Positions 44,414 through 53,055 of a DNA stretch of 59,262 nt are shown one piece after another. Each line of letters opens with the position of its first letter. Position 1 is the stretch's first letter. The stretch is from Bacillota bacterium (GTDB lineage Bacteria; Bacillota; Clostridia; Lachnospirales; Cellulosilyticaceae): the NCBI GenBank assembly GCA_023410675.1, contig JAEYPM010000043.1:1-59262 (forward strand), in the 5' to 3' direction. Below the pieces are notes generated by a model. That model did no database searches and had not been told where the DNA came from. It saw nothing but the letters and a program-made list of their open reading frames with translations. The position numbers and the translations under genes are program-made.

Positions 44414-45349
44414 ATGGTCATAAAAAGATTCATATTTGCTATAGGACTAATTTTAATGACGCTTGCATTAGCAATGAGCGGATGCTCAAAAAAACCTAAT
44501 GAAAAATCCTTTGGAGGGGTTTGTGAATTGTACTTGGAGGCACTACCAGAAGGATATGAGCAGTTGCCCGAGGGTGTAAGAGAGGACATGCATATTTCTA
44601 TATCCTTAAAAAGTGTATCATCAAATAAGAAATATAGAGTTAGACTGACTAAAGCTAATGGTTATCGTCAGTCTTTGAATGTGGTTCCAGGTACATATAA
44701 TGTTGTTAAACTAAATGCACTAGATAAAGGCGTTGTAATGTTTGATGTTAAGGCAAGAGTTAAATCGGTAACAGTAGGCAAGGATCAGTTAGCTGAGGTG
44801 CCACTATATGCTGTAAATTCGTCAGATCTTATACATGCACTACAAAACAATCAGCCAACAGATGAAATCCTTAGGAGTGATATCTACTCTAGAAAAGTGC
44901 AGTATAAAGGGGAAATAATAGATTTACAGAATATAAGAGAAGAGATGGGATTTACTAATACTAAAACGAACCAGAGGTTATCCCCAAAAGAAACTTATCA
45001 AATTCCTTCTGCGTCTAAAGATGGGGTATCAATAATAGTGCAAAACCAATCAAGTGTTAATGCTCCTGTTAGCGAAGCAACATTTGTAGGTGTTTCTTTT
45101 TCCACCAATAATGTAATCTTCCCAAAAGGGATTACATTAGGAACAAGTCTATATGATATAGCACATGCTCAAGATGGCCTGCTAGGGACACCAGACTACT
45201 GTGAAGGTTCAGCATTTGTAGGAGCAGAATTTGAAAGCACAACATTGGTTTATATTGATAAGGATTCTGGAGATCGCATAAGTTTTTATGTTCAGCCGGG
45301 CAATTTATATGTAAGCTCTATAACATATGAATTCGCTAAATATGAGTAA
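44414..45349 (+). CDS. Lipoprotein, unknown function
   Basis: A protein of 311 residues with a lipoprotein signal (RFIFAIGLILMTLALAMSGC, Cys at about 22). ATG 44414 follows GGGGAGGGG closely; the ATG at 44402 has no SD. The mature part begins with an acidic region, then a beta-rich stretch (FVGVSFSTNNVIFPKGITLG ... VYIDKDSGDRISFYVQPGNL) reminiscent of immunoglobulin-like or SnoaL-type folds, but I cannot assign it. The J-domain membrane protein starts 14 nt downstream, so both may work at the membrane. Confidence 0.7.
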   Translation: MVIKRFIFAIGLILMTLALAMSGCSKKPNEKSFGGVCELYLEALPEGYEQLPEGVREDMHISISLKSVSSNKKYRVRLTKANGYRQSLNVVPGTYNVVKLNALDKGVVMFDVKARVKSVTVGKDQLAEVPLYAVNSSDLIHALQNNQPTDEILRSDIYSRKVQYKGEIIDLQNIREEMGFTNTKTNQRLSPKETYQIPSASKDGVSIIVQNQSSVNAPVSEATFVGVSFSTNNVIFPKGITLGTSLYDIAHAQDGLLGTPDYCEGSAFVGAEFESTTLVYIDKDSGDRISFYVQPGNLYVSSITYEFAKYE

Positions 45350-45363
45350 AAAGGAGCTACATA

Positions 45364-46659
45364 ATGACATCTGTTTTAAAAGTATTTAAAATTAATTTAT
45401 TAGCCCTCTTAGCTTTTCCATTTCTATTAGTTTCGATAGTTGCAAAATTAATACTCAAGGCACTTGAGAAAACATTGGTATTCATTAGCGTTGGGATTAC
45501 GTTATTTGTATTATATCTACTCAGTCTAATATTTAAGAATCCAAGTTCAATTTTAAATGGAATCGCACTTATTATAGTAGTAATCATTTTGGGTGGTATT
45601 ATTACTATTATTATGATTTGGGTTTTTTCTATGATTGCATCTATTGCCACATCATTATTTACAATGCTTCGTACGATTATATATGGGATCTTAGGCTTTA
45701 TATTTGAAATGGGTCACGAGTCTTATTCTAAATTTTATGATATTTGCAAAAGTGACTATGAAGACCTACTTAGCCAATCAAGTTCAAAATCTTTGACTTT
45801 TGGCTGTGTGTTTTGGCATCTATTAAAAGGATTTAATTTTGTAATCACAAAGCTTTTTTCATTTGCTTTGCCTTTATCCCTATTAGTTAGTATAGGGATA
45901 ACTGGTTACTCTATATACTTTGTTCATAGTACAATCATGAAAACCTTTGGCATTGGTATATTTAGATATTTGAAGCTATTTCCAACAGCAGAAACGGTAT
46001 TTGCAGTGCTCTATTTTGTAGTAGCATTATTTGCTGCTGTTACTGTTCTTCTTTCACTTGGTGAAGAATGGAGCGAGTGGGGCAAGCTGTTAGACCTTTC
46101 AACTGGTGATTACAAAGCTTATACTGAAATGCAGCTCATGGATGTTCAAGAAGGCTGGTCAAATAATTCTTTTGAGGATGGGAAAAATACAGAGCGTTGC
46201 CAGCAATATATGAACACATTAAATGAACTGGTTAATGAATATGAAGCTTTACAGCAACAGGTGGACATTGCAATGCGTATGAAACAAAATTCAGCTCTTG
46301 CTTATAAATTTAGTGAGTATGCAACGCTTCTCAATGAAATATTAAAGCAAACGTCTAACTTCAAAACCAATATTAGTTCAAAAGTATTTGAAACGCAATT
46401 TATACCACAGATTGAACAAGTAAATAAATTATCAAAAGAGATTATGAAAGATTTAATGCGCATCTTTAATAAAGATGGTTTTGCCACAAGTAAAAGCAAT
46501 ACTATAGACTTTTTTGAGGGCTGCAACTCTGAAGAAGATTTCAAAAAAAGATATAAGGCACTAAGTAAGGTTTACCATCCAGATGCTGGTGGCCATGAAG
46601 AAACCTTTAAGACATTATCCAATCAATATGAGGAAAAGATTAAGGATATTCAACTGTAA
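45364..46659 (+). CDS. Membrane protein with C-terminal J domain
   Basis: A protein of 431 residues. Five to six TM helices lie in residues 12-250 (LLALLAFPFLLVSIVAKLIL; TLVFISVGITLFVLYLLSLIF; IALIIVVIILGGIITIIMIW; and more). A coiled-coil-like region (about 290-370) precedes a DnaJ-like J domain at 385-431 with the HPD tripeptide (KRYKALSKVYHPDAGGHEET). The J domain should stimulate an Hsp70 at the inner face of the membrane. Members with this order are not classical DnaJ. SD is AAGGAG. A terminator follows. Confidence 0.85.
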   Translation: MTSVLKVFKINLLALLAFPFLLVSIVAKLILKALEKTLVFISVGITLFVLYLLSLIFKNPSSILNGIALIIVVIILGGIITIIMIWVFSMIASIATSLFTMLRTIIYGILGFIFEMGHESYSKFYDICKSDYEDLLSQSSSKSLTFGCVFWHLLKGFNFVITKLFSFALPLSLLVSIGITGYSIYFVHSTIMKTFGIGIFRYLKLFPTAETVFAVLYFVVALFAAVTVLLSLGEEWSEWGKLLDLSTGDYKAYTEMQLMDVQEGWSNNSFEDGKNTERCQQYMNTLNELVNEYEALQQQVDIAMRMKQNSALAYKFSEYATLLNEILKQTSNFKTNISSKVFETQFIPQIEQVNKLSKEIMKDLMRIFNKDGFATSKSNTIDFFEGCNSEEDFKKRYKALSKVYHPDAGGHEETFKTLSNQYEEKIKDIQL

Positions 46660-46669
46660 ATTTGTGACA

Positions 46670-46697
46670 ACTGAGCGATTTTTTGCTCAGTTTTTTT
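46670..46697 (+). terminator. Terminator after the J-domain gene
   Basis: ACTGAGC (46670-46676) and GCTCAGT (46685-46691) enclose an 8-nt loop and run into seven T. This is a classic intrinsic terminator 10 bp past the stop. Confidence 0.85.
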
Positions 46698-46871
46698 ATG
46701 CAAAAAGCTTTGGATAATGATCCTGTAGGTTAAAAGTATAATATAATTTGAATAATATATATGATGTGAAATGTATTTTATTTGTGATATAATTATACTA
46801 TATTTTTTTATTTGCCATTTATGAAAACAAGAGTCATATAGTCTCATAAGTTTGATAATGGAGGGGATAGC

Positions 46872-48317
46872 ATGCAGGAAAAGATATTATTTCAACATGT
46901 AAGGAAGATTAATAGGATTTTGAATAGGGTACTTTTTGTATTTGGAGCTGTTATGATAATCGCACATATTATTACCCGTAATTCAAACAATATTGTGCCA
47001 CTTTGGATCATGATGATTGCAACCTTTCTGAGCTTGTTTTTAATGTATAGTAAAAAGGATGTTGCGGCCAGCTATGTAATGGTTATATCAGCTTTGATGC
47101 TCGTTATTCCTTCAATGACAGGTAAGTTTGCTTTCATACTAGTTATGATACCAATCAGTATTAGTGCACTATATTTAAACAAACGGATTTTTTTGATTAT
47201 GGGAAGCATTACCAATGTCAGTATGATTATAACACAATTGATTATATCAAATTCAGATATACAGAGTGCCTCGTTTTCTATGGTCAACTTGCTTCTGGTA
47301 ACAAGCATACTATTCTTTTTAACAAAAGAGGGTGAAAAGCTTATACAAAGAGGGATTCAAAATGAATCTCAAACAAGGATACTATTAGAGGAGCTTCAAA
47401 ATAATATAGATGTCATTAAGACAAACACATCAGTATTAAACACTGATATATCCCAAGGGAATGAAAATCTTGGGATCATTCATGAAATTAATAACTCAAT
47501 CACTCAAGCTACTCAAGACATTACTATGGGTATTGTTGATCAAAATAAAAGTGTTACTCAGATTAATCAAATGATAAAAGATGCAGATAAGAAAGTGGCT
47601 GAGCTGACAGACTTCTCAAACCAGCTGGCAAGTGTTTCTGGGCATGCAAGTGACGAAGTAAAAGAAGGATCAGAAAAGATAAATACCATGGACAAGCAAA
47701 TGGGTATTATTAATCAAGCAGTTACAAAATCTTTAGAGACTGTTCAAGAGCTCAATGAAAATATTGATGATATAAATAATTTTCTATCTGCAATTACTGA
47801 AATTGCAGAACAAACAAATTTACTTGCCTTAAATGCAGCAATTGAAGCGGCTAGAGCTGGAGAATCAGGAAAAGGTTTTACAGTAGTAGCACAAGAGGTT
47901 AGGAAATTGGCTGACCAAAGTGCATTTACTGTAAAACAGATTATTAAAATAATACATCAAATAAAAGATAAGACGAAAAATGTTCTTGAGGAAGTGGATA
48001 AAGGACGTATAGCGACTCAGGATGGAGAGGTAGTTGTACATACTGTGAATCAGAGCTTTGATATGATTCAAAAATCTTTTAAGGACATTGACAGATACAT
48101 TGCAGACGAAATTAGTAGGATTGGAAATATTGCTGAGTTGTTTTCACATATTAATCAAGAGATAGAAAGTATTACAAGTGTTTCCAATGTGCAGGCTACA
48201 TCAACACAGGAGCTTGTGGCAACATTGGAAGAACATAACGGCTACATAGAAGGTATGTATAAACTCATGCAAGACATTAAAGATTCTAGTAACAAATTGC
48301 AGGTTATTATTAAGTAA
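46872..48317 (+). CDS. Methyl-accepting chemotaxis protein, membrane sensor
   Basis: A chemoreceptor of 481 residues. Residues 15-155 hold about five TM helices without an outer domain, as in the protein at 19279; the two are paralogues in design. The signalling tip 'EIAEQTNLLALNAAIEAARAGESGKGFTVVAQEVRKLADQ' is near 312-352. There is no HAMP and no pentapeptide. GGAGGGG precedes the ATG. The rest of the chemotaxis core (CheA, CheW, CheY) is not in this window. Confidence 0.93.
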   Translation: MQEKILFQHVRKINRILNRVLFVFGAVMIIAHIITRNSNNIVPLWIMMIATFLSLFLMYSKKDVAASYVMVISALMLVIPSMTGKFAFILVMIPISISALYLNKRIFLIMGSITNVSMIITQLIISNSDIQSASFSMVNLLLVTSILFFLTKEGEKLIQRGIQNESQTRILLEELQNNIDVIKTNTSVLNTDISQGNENLGIIHEINNSITQATQDITMGIVDQNKSVTQINQMIKDADKKVAELTDFSNQLASVSGHASDEVKEGSEKINTMDKQMGIINQAVTKSLETVQELNENIDDINNFLSAITEIAEQTNLLALNAAIEAARAGESGKGFTVVAQEVRKLADQSAFTVKQIIKIIHQIKDKTKNVLEEVDKGRIATQDGEVVVHTVNQSFDMIQKSFKDIDRYIADEISRIGNIAELFSHINQEIESITSVSNVQATSTQELVATLEEHNGYIEGMYKLMQDIKDSSNKLQVIIK

Positions 48318-48384
48318 TTCATGCTGAAAGATACACTTTTTTTATGATCATAAAAGTTTTATAGGACATGACAATTTTAAGACA

Positions 48385-48413
48385 TTGTTTATTTATGTTA
48401 ACTAGCGTATAAT
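48385..48413 (+). promoter_or_regulatory. Promoter of the flavodoxin-ferredoxin gene
   Basis: TTGTTT (48385-48390), 17-nt spacer, TATAAT (48408-48413), about 95 bp before the start codon. The remainder of the spacer shows nothing further. Confidence 0.5.
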
Positions 48414-48508
48414 GAATACATAAAATGATATTTATGTTGTTTTTCGCTCAATGAAATAATACAGATATAAATAAAGAAAGTGTGTGTAAAAAGCTGGAGG
48501 ATTAAGCA

Positions 48509-49285
48509 ATGGTATTATATTTTTCAGGTACAGGAAATACAGAATATATAGCAAAATTGATTGCTGATGGTTTAGAAGATGAATCCATCAATTTGTTTGA
48601 TAGAATTAGGAATAATGATAAATCGCCTCTGTATTCAGACAAGACTTATGTTATTTGTGCTCCTATCTATGTTTGTGAAATGCCTTTGTTTTTGATTGAT
48701 TATTTAAAGTCAGTGGAATTTAATGGAAATAATAATGTGTATTTTATTTTTACAAGTGGTGGTTATTGTGGTAGTGCAAAGGTCCAAGCAAAATTATTTT
48801 CACTAAAAAAGAAATTAAAATGTCTAGGATGCACAGAATTTGTTATGCCAAGAAACTATGTTGCCAATAATAGATATGCTATGGATAACGAAACAGTCAT
48901 TCACACAAAAATTGAAACCGCCACCCAAAAAGTAAAACAAGTTATAGAAGATATTAAAAATGAAAACAAACTTAAAAGTCGTCATGTCTGGCTTTTTGAA
49001 ACTTTGATTATTGCTCCTTTTGCACCACTATGGACAAAATATAAGCTCGTTGCAAAGGATTTTTATACTACAGATGCTTGTATAGGATGCAAGATTTGTG
49101 AAAAGGCTTGTCCTTTAAATAATATTGAAATGGTCGATAAAAGACCTAAATGGGGAGAAAATTGTACCCATTGTATGGCATGTATTGCAAAATGTCCTAA
49201 ACATGCAATAGAATTTGGAAATAAAACTCAAGGTAAACCAAGATATCTTTTAAAAGACTATGTGGACCATTCCTGCAATAGATAG
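48509..49285 (+). CDS. EFR1-family flavodoxin-ferredoxin fusion protein
   Basis: A protein of 258 residues. An N-terminal flavodoxin-like domain (VLYFSGTGNTEYIAKLIADGL, the FMN phosphate loop) is joined to two 4Fe-4S clusters near the C-terminus: CIGCKICEKACP and CTHCMACIAKCP (CxxCxxCxxxCP twice). This is the layout of the EFR1 family ('EFR1 family ferrodoxin') common in Clostridia. It carries electrons between flavin and iron-sulfur partners; the partners are not known. TGGAGG precedes the ATG. Confidence 0.92.
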   Translation: MVLYFSGTGNTEYIAKLIADGLEDESINLFDRIRNNDKSPLYSDKTYVICAPIYVCEMPLFLIDYLKSVEFNGNNNVYFIFTSGGYCGSAKVQAKLFSLKKKLKCLGCTEFVMPRNYVANNRYAMDNETVIHTKIETATQKVKQVIEDIKNENKLKSRHVWLFETLIIAPFAPLWTKYKLVAKDFYTTDACIGCKICEKACPLNNIEMVDKRPKWGENCTHCMACIAKCPKHAIEFGNKTQGKPRYLLKDYVDHSCNR

Positions 49286-49346
49286 CATAAAAAGGCGGGT
49301 AGCGCTCTATAGATGAATGCTATAATCAAACCACAGCAGGAGAGGC

Positions 49347-49847
49347 GTGTATCATGTGATTGGATGGATAGAGGGTATTCAAAATGCAATTCAGTATATT
49401 GAGAATAATCTTACAGAGGAACTAAGTATTTCTGAAATTGCTGAAAAGGCATGCCTTTCAGCTTTTCATTTTCAGAGGATTTTCAGTATACTGTGTGGTT
49501 TTACAGTAGGAGAGTATATCAGGAGCCGTAGGCTAAGTATTGCAGCAGAAGAACTTTCTAAGGCGGATGCTAAGGTGATTGCTGATAACTATATACCATG
49601 GAATGAAGTTCCTAGTGGCTATGAAACAAGAGTAATTTCTGATGGAACATGGGTAGTATTTCCATGCAGAGGCCCGTTGCCAAAAGCACTTCAGGATGTA
49701 AACACAAAAATATGGAGTGAGTGGTTACCAAATTGTAAAGAATATAAGCTTACAGGAAATTATAGTATAGAAACATATTATGCCCCTCCTAGTGAGAACT
49801 CAGATCATTATTATTGTGAAATATGGATACCAGTAGTGAAGGCTTAG
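49347..49847 (+). pseudogene. AraC-GyrI-type regulator with an in-frame deletion
   Basis: Residues 1-72 are the first half of an AraC DNA-binding domain (AIQYIENNLTEELSISEIAE ... FTVGEYIRSRRLSIAAEELS). At 'KADAKVIADNYIPW' the sequence leaves the AraC domain before the second HTH and enters the C-terminal half of a GyrI-like domain (SGYETRVISDGTWVVFPCRG ... YYCEIWIPVVKA). Complete proteins of this kind have about 290 residues; this one has 166. The open frame is preserved, so a short protein may be made, but DNA binding should be impaired. Start is GTG 49347 or GTG 49356 behind AGGAG. Confidence 0.75.
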
Positions 49848-50027
49848 TGAAAAAAATATGTATTGTAGTGATGCGTTATCAAAGATATCTCTAGAGCTTC
49901 ATTATTGATATAATATACTTATTAAGATATAATATTATTAAGTATTTAATGTTAATAAAGAAGTATTCAACTTGTGCACATACGGGGGAAAAATACACCC
50001 GTAAATATAAAAAAAAGGAGAATATTT

Positions 50028-50591
50028 ATGAGGAGTTTCACTACATTAGATTTACAATATGCACACAGATTTTATGGATTTAAAGGTGAAGCACAGTATT
50101 TACATGGCCATACAGGAATCCTTACACTTGAAGTTGAAGATACTGTCAACTCTGGAGTTAATATGGTCTTTCCATGTAATGAGATCAAAAAAACCGCTTG
50201 GGAAGTATTACAAAACTTTGACCACGCACTGGTTTTAAGGGAAGACGACCCATTACTTCCTGCTATTCTCGGAGTGTACGAAGCACAAGGTATTAAGGAT
50301 GGGACACCAACCAATAAGCAAAAAGGTCCGGCTTTCAAGACAGAACTTGCAATAGCATATCCAGAATGTCGTTTAGTTGTTACTAAGGAAACAATGACTG
50401 TTGAAGGTATGATTAAAATTGTTTACGATTTGCTAAAAGATAAATTAAATATCGTTAAGATTACGTTTACAAGTGGCGTAAATGGTGCCACAGAAGAATA
50501 TGAACCACAAAAGGATATTGACCGTTGCTCGTTATGCGGCATTGCGTTAAACGAAAAGGGTGTGTGCCCTAAATGTGGCTATAAGAAATAA
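50028..50591 (+). CDS. QueD/PTPS-family protein with C-terminal zinc ribbon
   Basis: A T-fold protein of 187 residues. The zinc site of 6-pyruvoyltetrahydropterin synthase/QueD proteins can be read in 'DLQYAHRFYGFKGEAQYLHGHT' (His near 13, HGH near 26-28). NFDHALVL and the late MTVEGMIKIVYD (Glu) follow. A C-terminal rubredoxin-like ribbon, CSLCGIALNEKGVCPKCGYKK, is an extension not present in ordinary QueD. No queC or queE is nearby, so it may belong to the less-known 6-carboxytetrahydropterin-like group. ATG 50028 follows AAGGAG; the frame reaches back to 49974. Confidence 0.85.
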   Translation: MRSFTTLDLQYAHRFYGFKGEAQYLHGHTGILTLEVEDTVNSGVNMVFPCNEIKKTAWEVLQNFDHALVLREDDPLLPAILGVYEAQGIKDGTPTNKQKGPAFKTELAIAYPECRLVVTKETMTVEGMIKIVYDLLKDKLNIVKITFTSGVNGATEEYEPQKDIDRCSLCGIALNEKGVCPKCGYKK

Positions 50592-50628
50592 ACTAATTTA
50601 ATTTTTATTTTTAAATAAAGCGAAACTT

Positions 50629-50712
50629 ATCAGGCACTATACTAAAGATTTTGATATGCTTCCGATCGAGTAGATAGGAGGCATACCAAAATGTGTAGAG
50701 TGCCTTGATTTT
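50629..50712. terminator. Long imperfect hairpin after the QueD-like gene
   Basis: ATCAGGCACT near 50629 pairs with AGTGCCTTGAT near 50699, and TTGATATGCTTCC (50651-50663) pairs with GGAGGCATACCAA (50677-50689, with G-U pairs). The whole folds into an 81-nt hairpin followed by TTTT. It may be a terminator or a small mobile repeat; I find no second copy here. The following 135 bases up to the GDPD gene are plain. Confidence 0.55.
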
Positions 50713-50847
50713 ATTGTTTTGTATTAACATCCACCATCACACTAGATTTAAATTAAGCATAGGCTATCATATAACAAACAAAAGTGACGGTTGGAATTTG
50801 CCTCTGGTGGGAAAACTAACCAAAAGCAAAGTAGAGGAGAGAATGAC

Positions 50848-52848
50848 ATGAAAAAACGATTGCTTAGTATTCTTCTGTGTTCCAGTATTATTATGTCACT
50901 TGTTCCAAAAGCGGCATTTGCTACAACGACTACTGACTATTTTGATGCGTCCAACTGGATGTATCAAGGCAATGATACGGATTATGCGGTTGACGTATTC
51001 TACCTCTATCCTACAGTGATAGATGATGCTAACCAGCCTGATGTGGCGAAAATGAATGATAAAGCCAAGTGGATTGCTGGTAAGGCGTTTCAAAAAACAG
51101 GTGCAGCTTTTGAGAGCTACTGCAATATCTATGCACCTTATTACCGCCAGGTGAACCTGACAAAAGCCAAAGAGATTGGAAACAGTGACTTAGAGAAGTT
51201 TTGCCGAAGCAACGGCCCTGGTGCAGATGTCTTTGCTGCACTAGATTATTATTTCGCACATTTCAACAATGGAAAACCCTTTATTTTAGTTGGACACTCT
51301 CAAGGCTCTACTTTGCTGAAATATGTACTGGATACTTATATGAAAAAGCACCCAGAATATCAAAAGCAAATGATTGCAACCTATGTGGTGGGCATATCCG
51401 TTACCCAGGAGTGGCTTAATGAGAATCCCCATCTAAAGTTTGCACAGGGTGAAAGGGACACAGGCGTCATTATCTCTTGGAATACAGAGGGCCCTAACCC
51501 TACTGGGAAGAATTTGGTCGTGGAAGAGGGTGCCATCGCCATCAACCCCATCAACTGGAGAAGAGATGAAACCCCAGCCACAGTAACAGAAAATCGTGGG
51601 AGCTTACTTGTGGATATGACAACTTGGACTGCCACACCTGTCTTTGGTATTGCAGATGCTACTGTGAATCTTAAGCGGGGCACTGTGGTTTGTACTACAA
51701 GCCAAGATTATAGTAACCCAGATGTGTTTGGCAACCAAAGCTTTCATAGCCATGACTACGATTTTTATTTTGAAAACATCAAGGAGAATGGAAGGATGCG
51801 TATAGCATCTTATTTTGGCCAATTGGATGCCTATGAGGGGGCTAAACCCTATGTGATTGCACATCGTGGAGCCTCTTCTGATGCTCCTGAAAATACCATG
51901 CCTGCCTTCCAAAAGGCAGCTGAATTGGGAGTAGACGGAATAGAGACTGACGTTCAGCTGACCCTTGATAAAGAACTTGTGATCAGCCACAACTACTCTA
52001 TTGATGGAATTAGTAATGGTAAGGGACTCATTCGTGAAAAGACTCTCTCTGAACTAAAGACCTACGATTTTGGTTCTTGGTATAGCAAGGCGTTTACTGG
52101 TGTGAAGATTGCCACATTGGCTGAGGTTTTGGAGCAGTGCAAGGATTTTAAGATTATCAACATTGAGCTTAAGGCTCCAGTAGAGCGTGATGAGAGCTAC
52201 ATTATCAAGGTGGCAGATACCATCAAAGCGTCTGGTGTGATGGATAAGGTCATCGTATCTGGATTTGATCATACCTTGCTTAGGGATTTAAAAAATTATT
52301 TACCTGAGCTAAAGGTAGGGGCATTGACTCTGCCCAATATTGTTGGAACGCTGGCGAAATACGATATAGATATTGCTAACTATATCCCTGCTGATAAGGT
52401 TTTAACGACCCTCAAGGTTGAAGATATCAAACCTATCCCTAAGAACGAGGCAAATGTTATTTTGAACCTTGGAATTACTGGAAACACTGCTGAAGCTATT
52501 ATTTACGAGTTGGCTCAGTCTTCAGGAGCTATGTTCCCTGGGGCTAATTGGACAACCGTAGAGGAGCAGATTAAATTGCAGTCTAATCTGACAAAATATG
52601 TGGATGGTTTAGATTTCAAAATTGACTTTTTACATCCTGAGTATAACACCTTGCTAGAACATCCTGAGGTCGTGGATGAGATGCACAGCCGCGGAATTGG
52701 TGTGAATGTTTGGACGCCCAACGATGCAGAAAAACTAGAGCAGCTTTATTCCATTGGTGTGGATGGTGTGATTACTGATAAACCTGAGTTGGCAAAAAAG
52801 ATGTTGAAGCTTAATAGTATGTGTGTCGATGTGAACACAGAAAATTAG
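50848..52848 (+). CDS. Exported DUF3089 (lipase-like) - GDPD fusion
   Basis: A secreted two-domain protein of 666 residues. Signal peptide 1-27 (cut after AAFA). Residues about 35-320 form a DUF3089 alpha/beta-hydrolase domain with the elbow GHSQGS (Ser151). Residues about 335-660 form a glycerophosphodiester phosphodiesterase barrel: AHRGASSDAPENT (catalytic His and Asn), DGIETDVQLT (metal Glu/Asp) and ISHNYSIDGI (second catalytic His). It could strip both acyl and headgroup from phospholipids or act on teichoic acids outside the cell. AGGAGAG precedes ATG 50848. A terminator follows. Confidence 0.9.
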   Translation: MKKRLLSILLCSSIIMSLVPKAAFATTTTDYFDASNWMYQGNDTDYAVDVFYLYPTVIDDANQPDVAKMNDKAKWIAGKAFQKTGAAFESYCNIYAPYYRQVNLTKAKEIGNSDLEKFCRSNGPGADVFAALDYYFAHFNNGKPFILVGHSQGSTLLKYVLDTYMKKHPEYQKQMIATYVVGISVTQEWLNENPHLKFAQGERDTGVIISWNTEGPNPTGKNLVVEEGAIAINPINWRRDETPATVTENRGSLLVDMTTWTATPVFGIADATVNLKRGTVVCTTSQDYSNPDVFGNQSFHSHDYDFYFENIKENGRMRIASYFGQLDAYEGAKPYVIAHRGASSDAPENTMPAFQKAAELGVDGIETDVQLTLDKELVISHNYSIDGISNGKGLIREKTLSELKTYDFGSWYSKAFTGVKIATLAEVLEQCKDFKIINIELKAPVERDESYIIKVADTIKASGVMDKVIVSGFDHTLLRDLKNYLPELKVGALTLPNIVGTLAKYDIDIANYIPADKVLTTLKVEDIKPIPKNEANVILNLGITGNTAEAIIYELAQSSGAMFPGANWTTVEEQIKLQSNLTKYVDGLDFKIDFLHPEYNTLLEHPEVVDEMHSRGIGVNVWTPNDAEKLEQLYSIGVDGVITDKPELAKKMLKLNSMCVDVNTEN

Positions 52849-52857
52849 TATGTATTT

Positions 52858-52906
52858 ATACCTTTAATATGTTTCTATGAGAAACAGTTGAAGGTATATT
52901 TTTTTT
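52858..52906 (+). terminator. Terminator after the DUF3089-GDPD gene
   Basis: ATACCTTTAA and TTGAAGGTAT pair across an inner GTTTC/GAAAC stem and lead into TATTTTTTT. It begins 10 bp past the stop. Confidence 0.75.
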
Positions 52907-53055
52907 ATCATTAGTTATAAGAAAATAAAGGACTTATTTTACAATAGAATAAGATCAATGATATGATAGGTACATAATGATGCTATAAAATAGGCATACA
53001 GTAAAGATATTTGTATTGTTTAATTGATATATAAATATAAGAGCAAGGAGTTATT

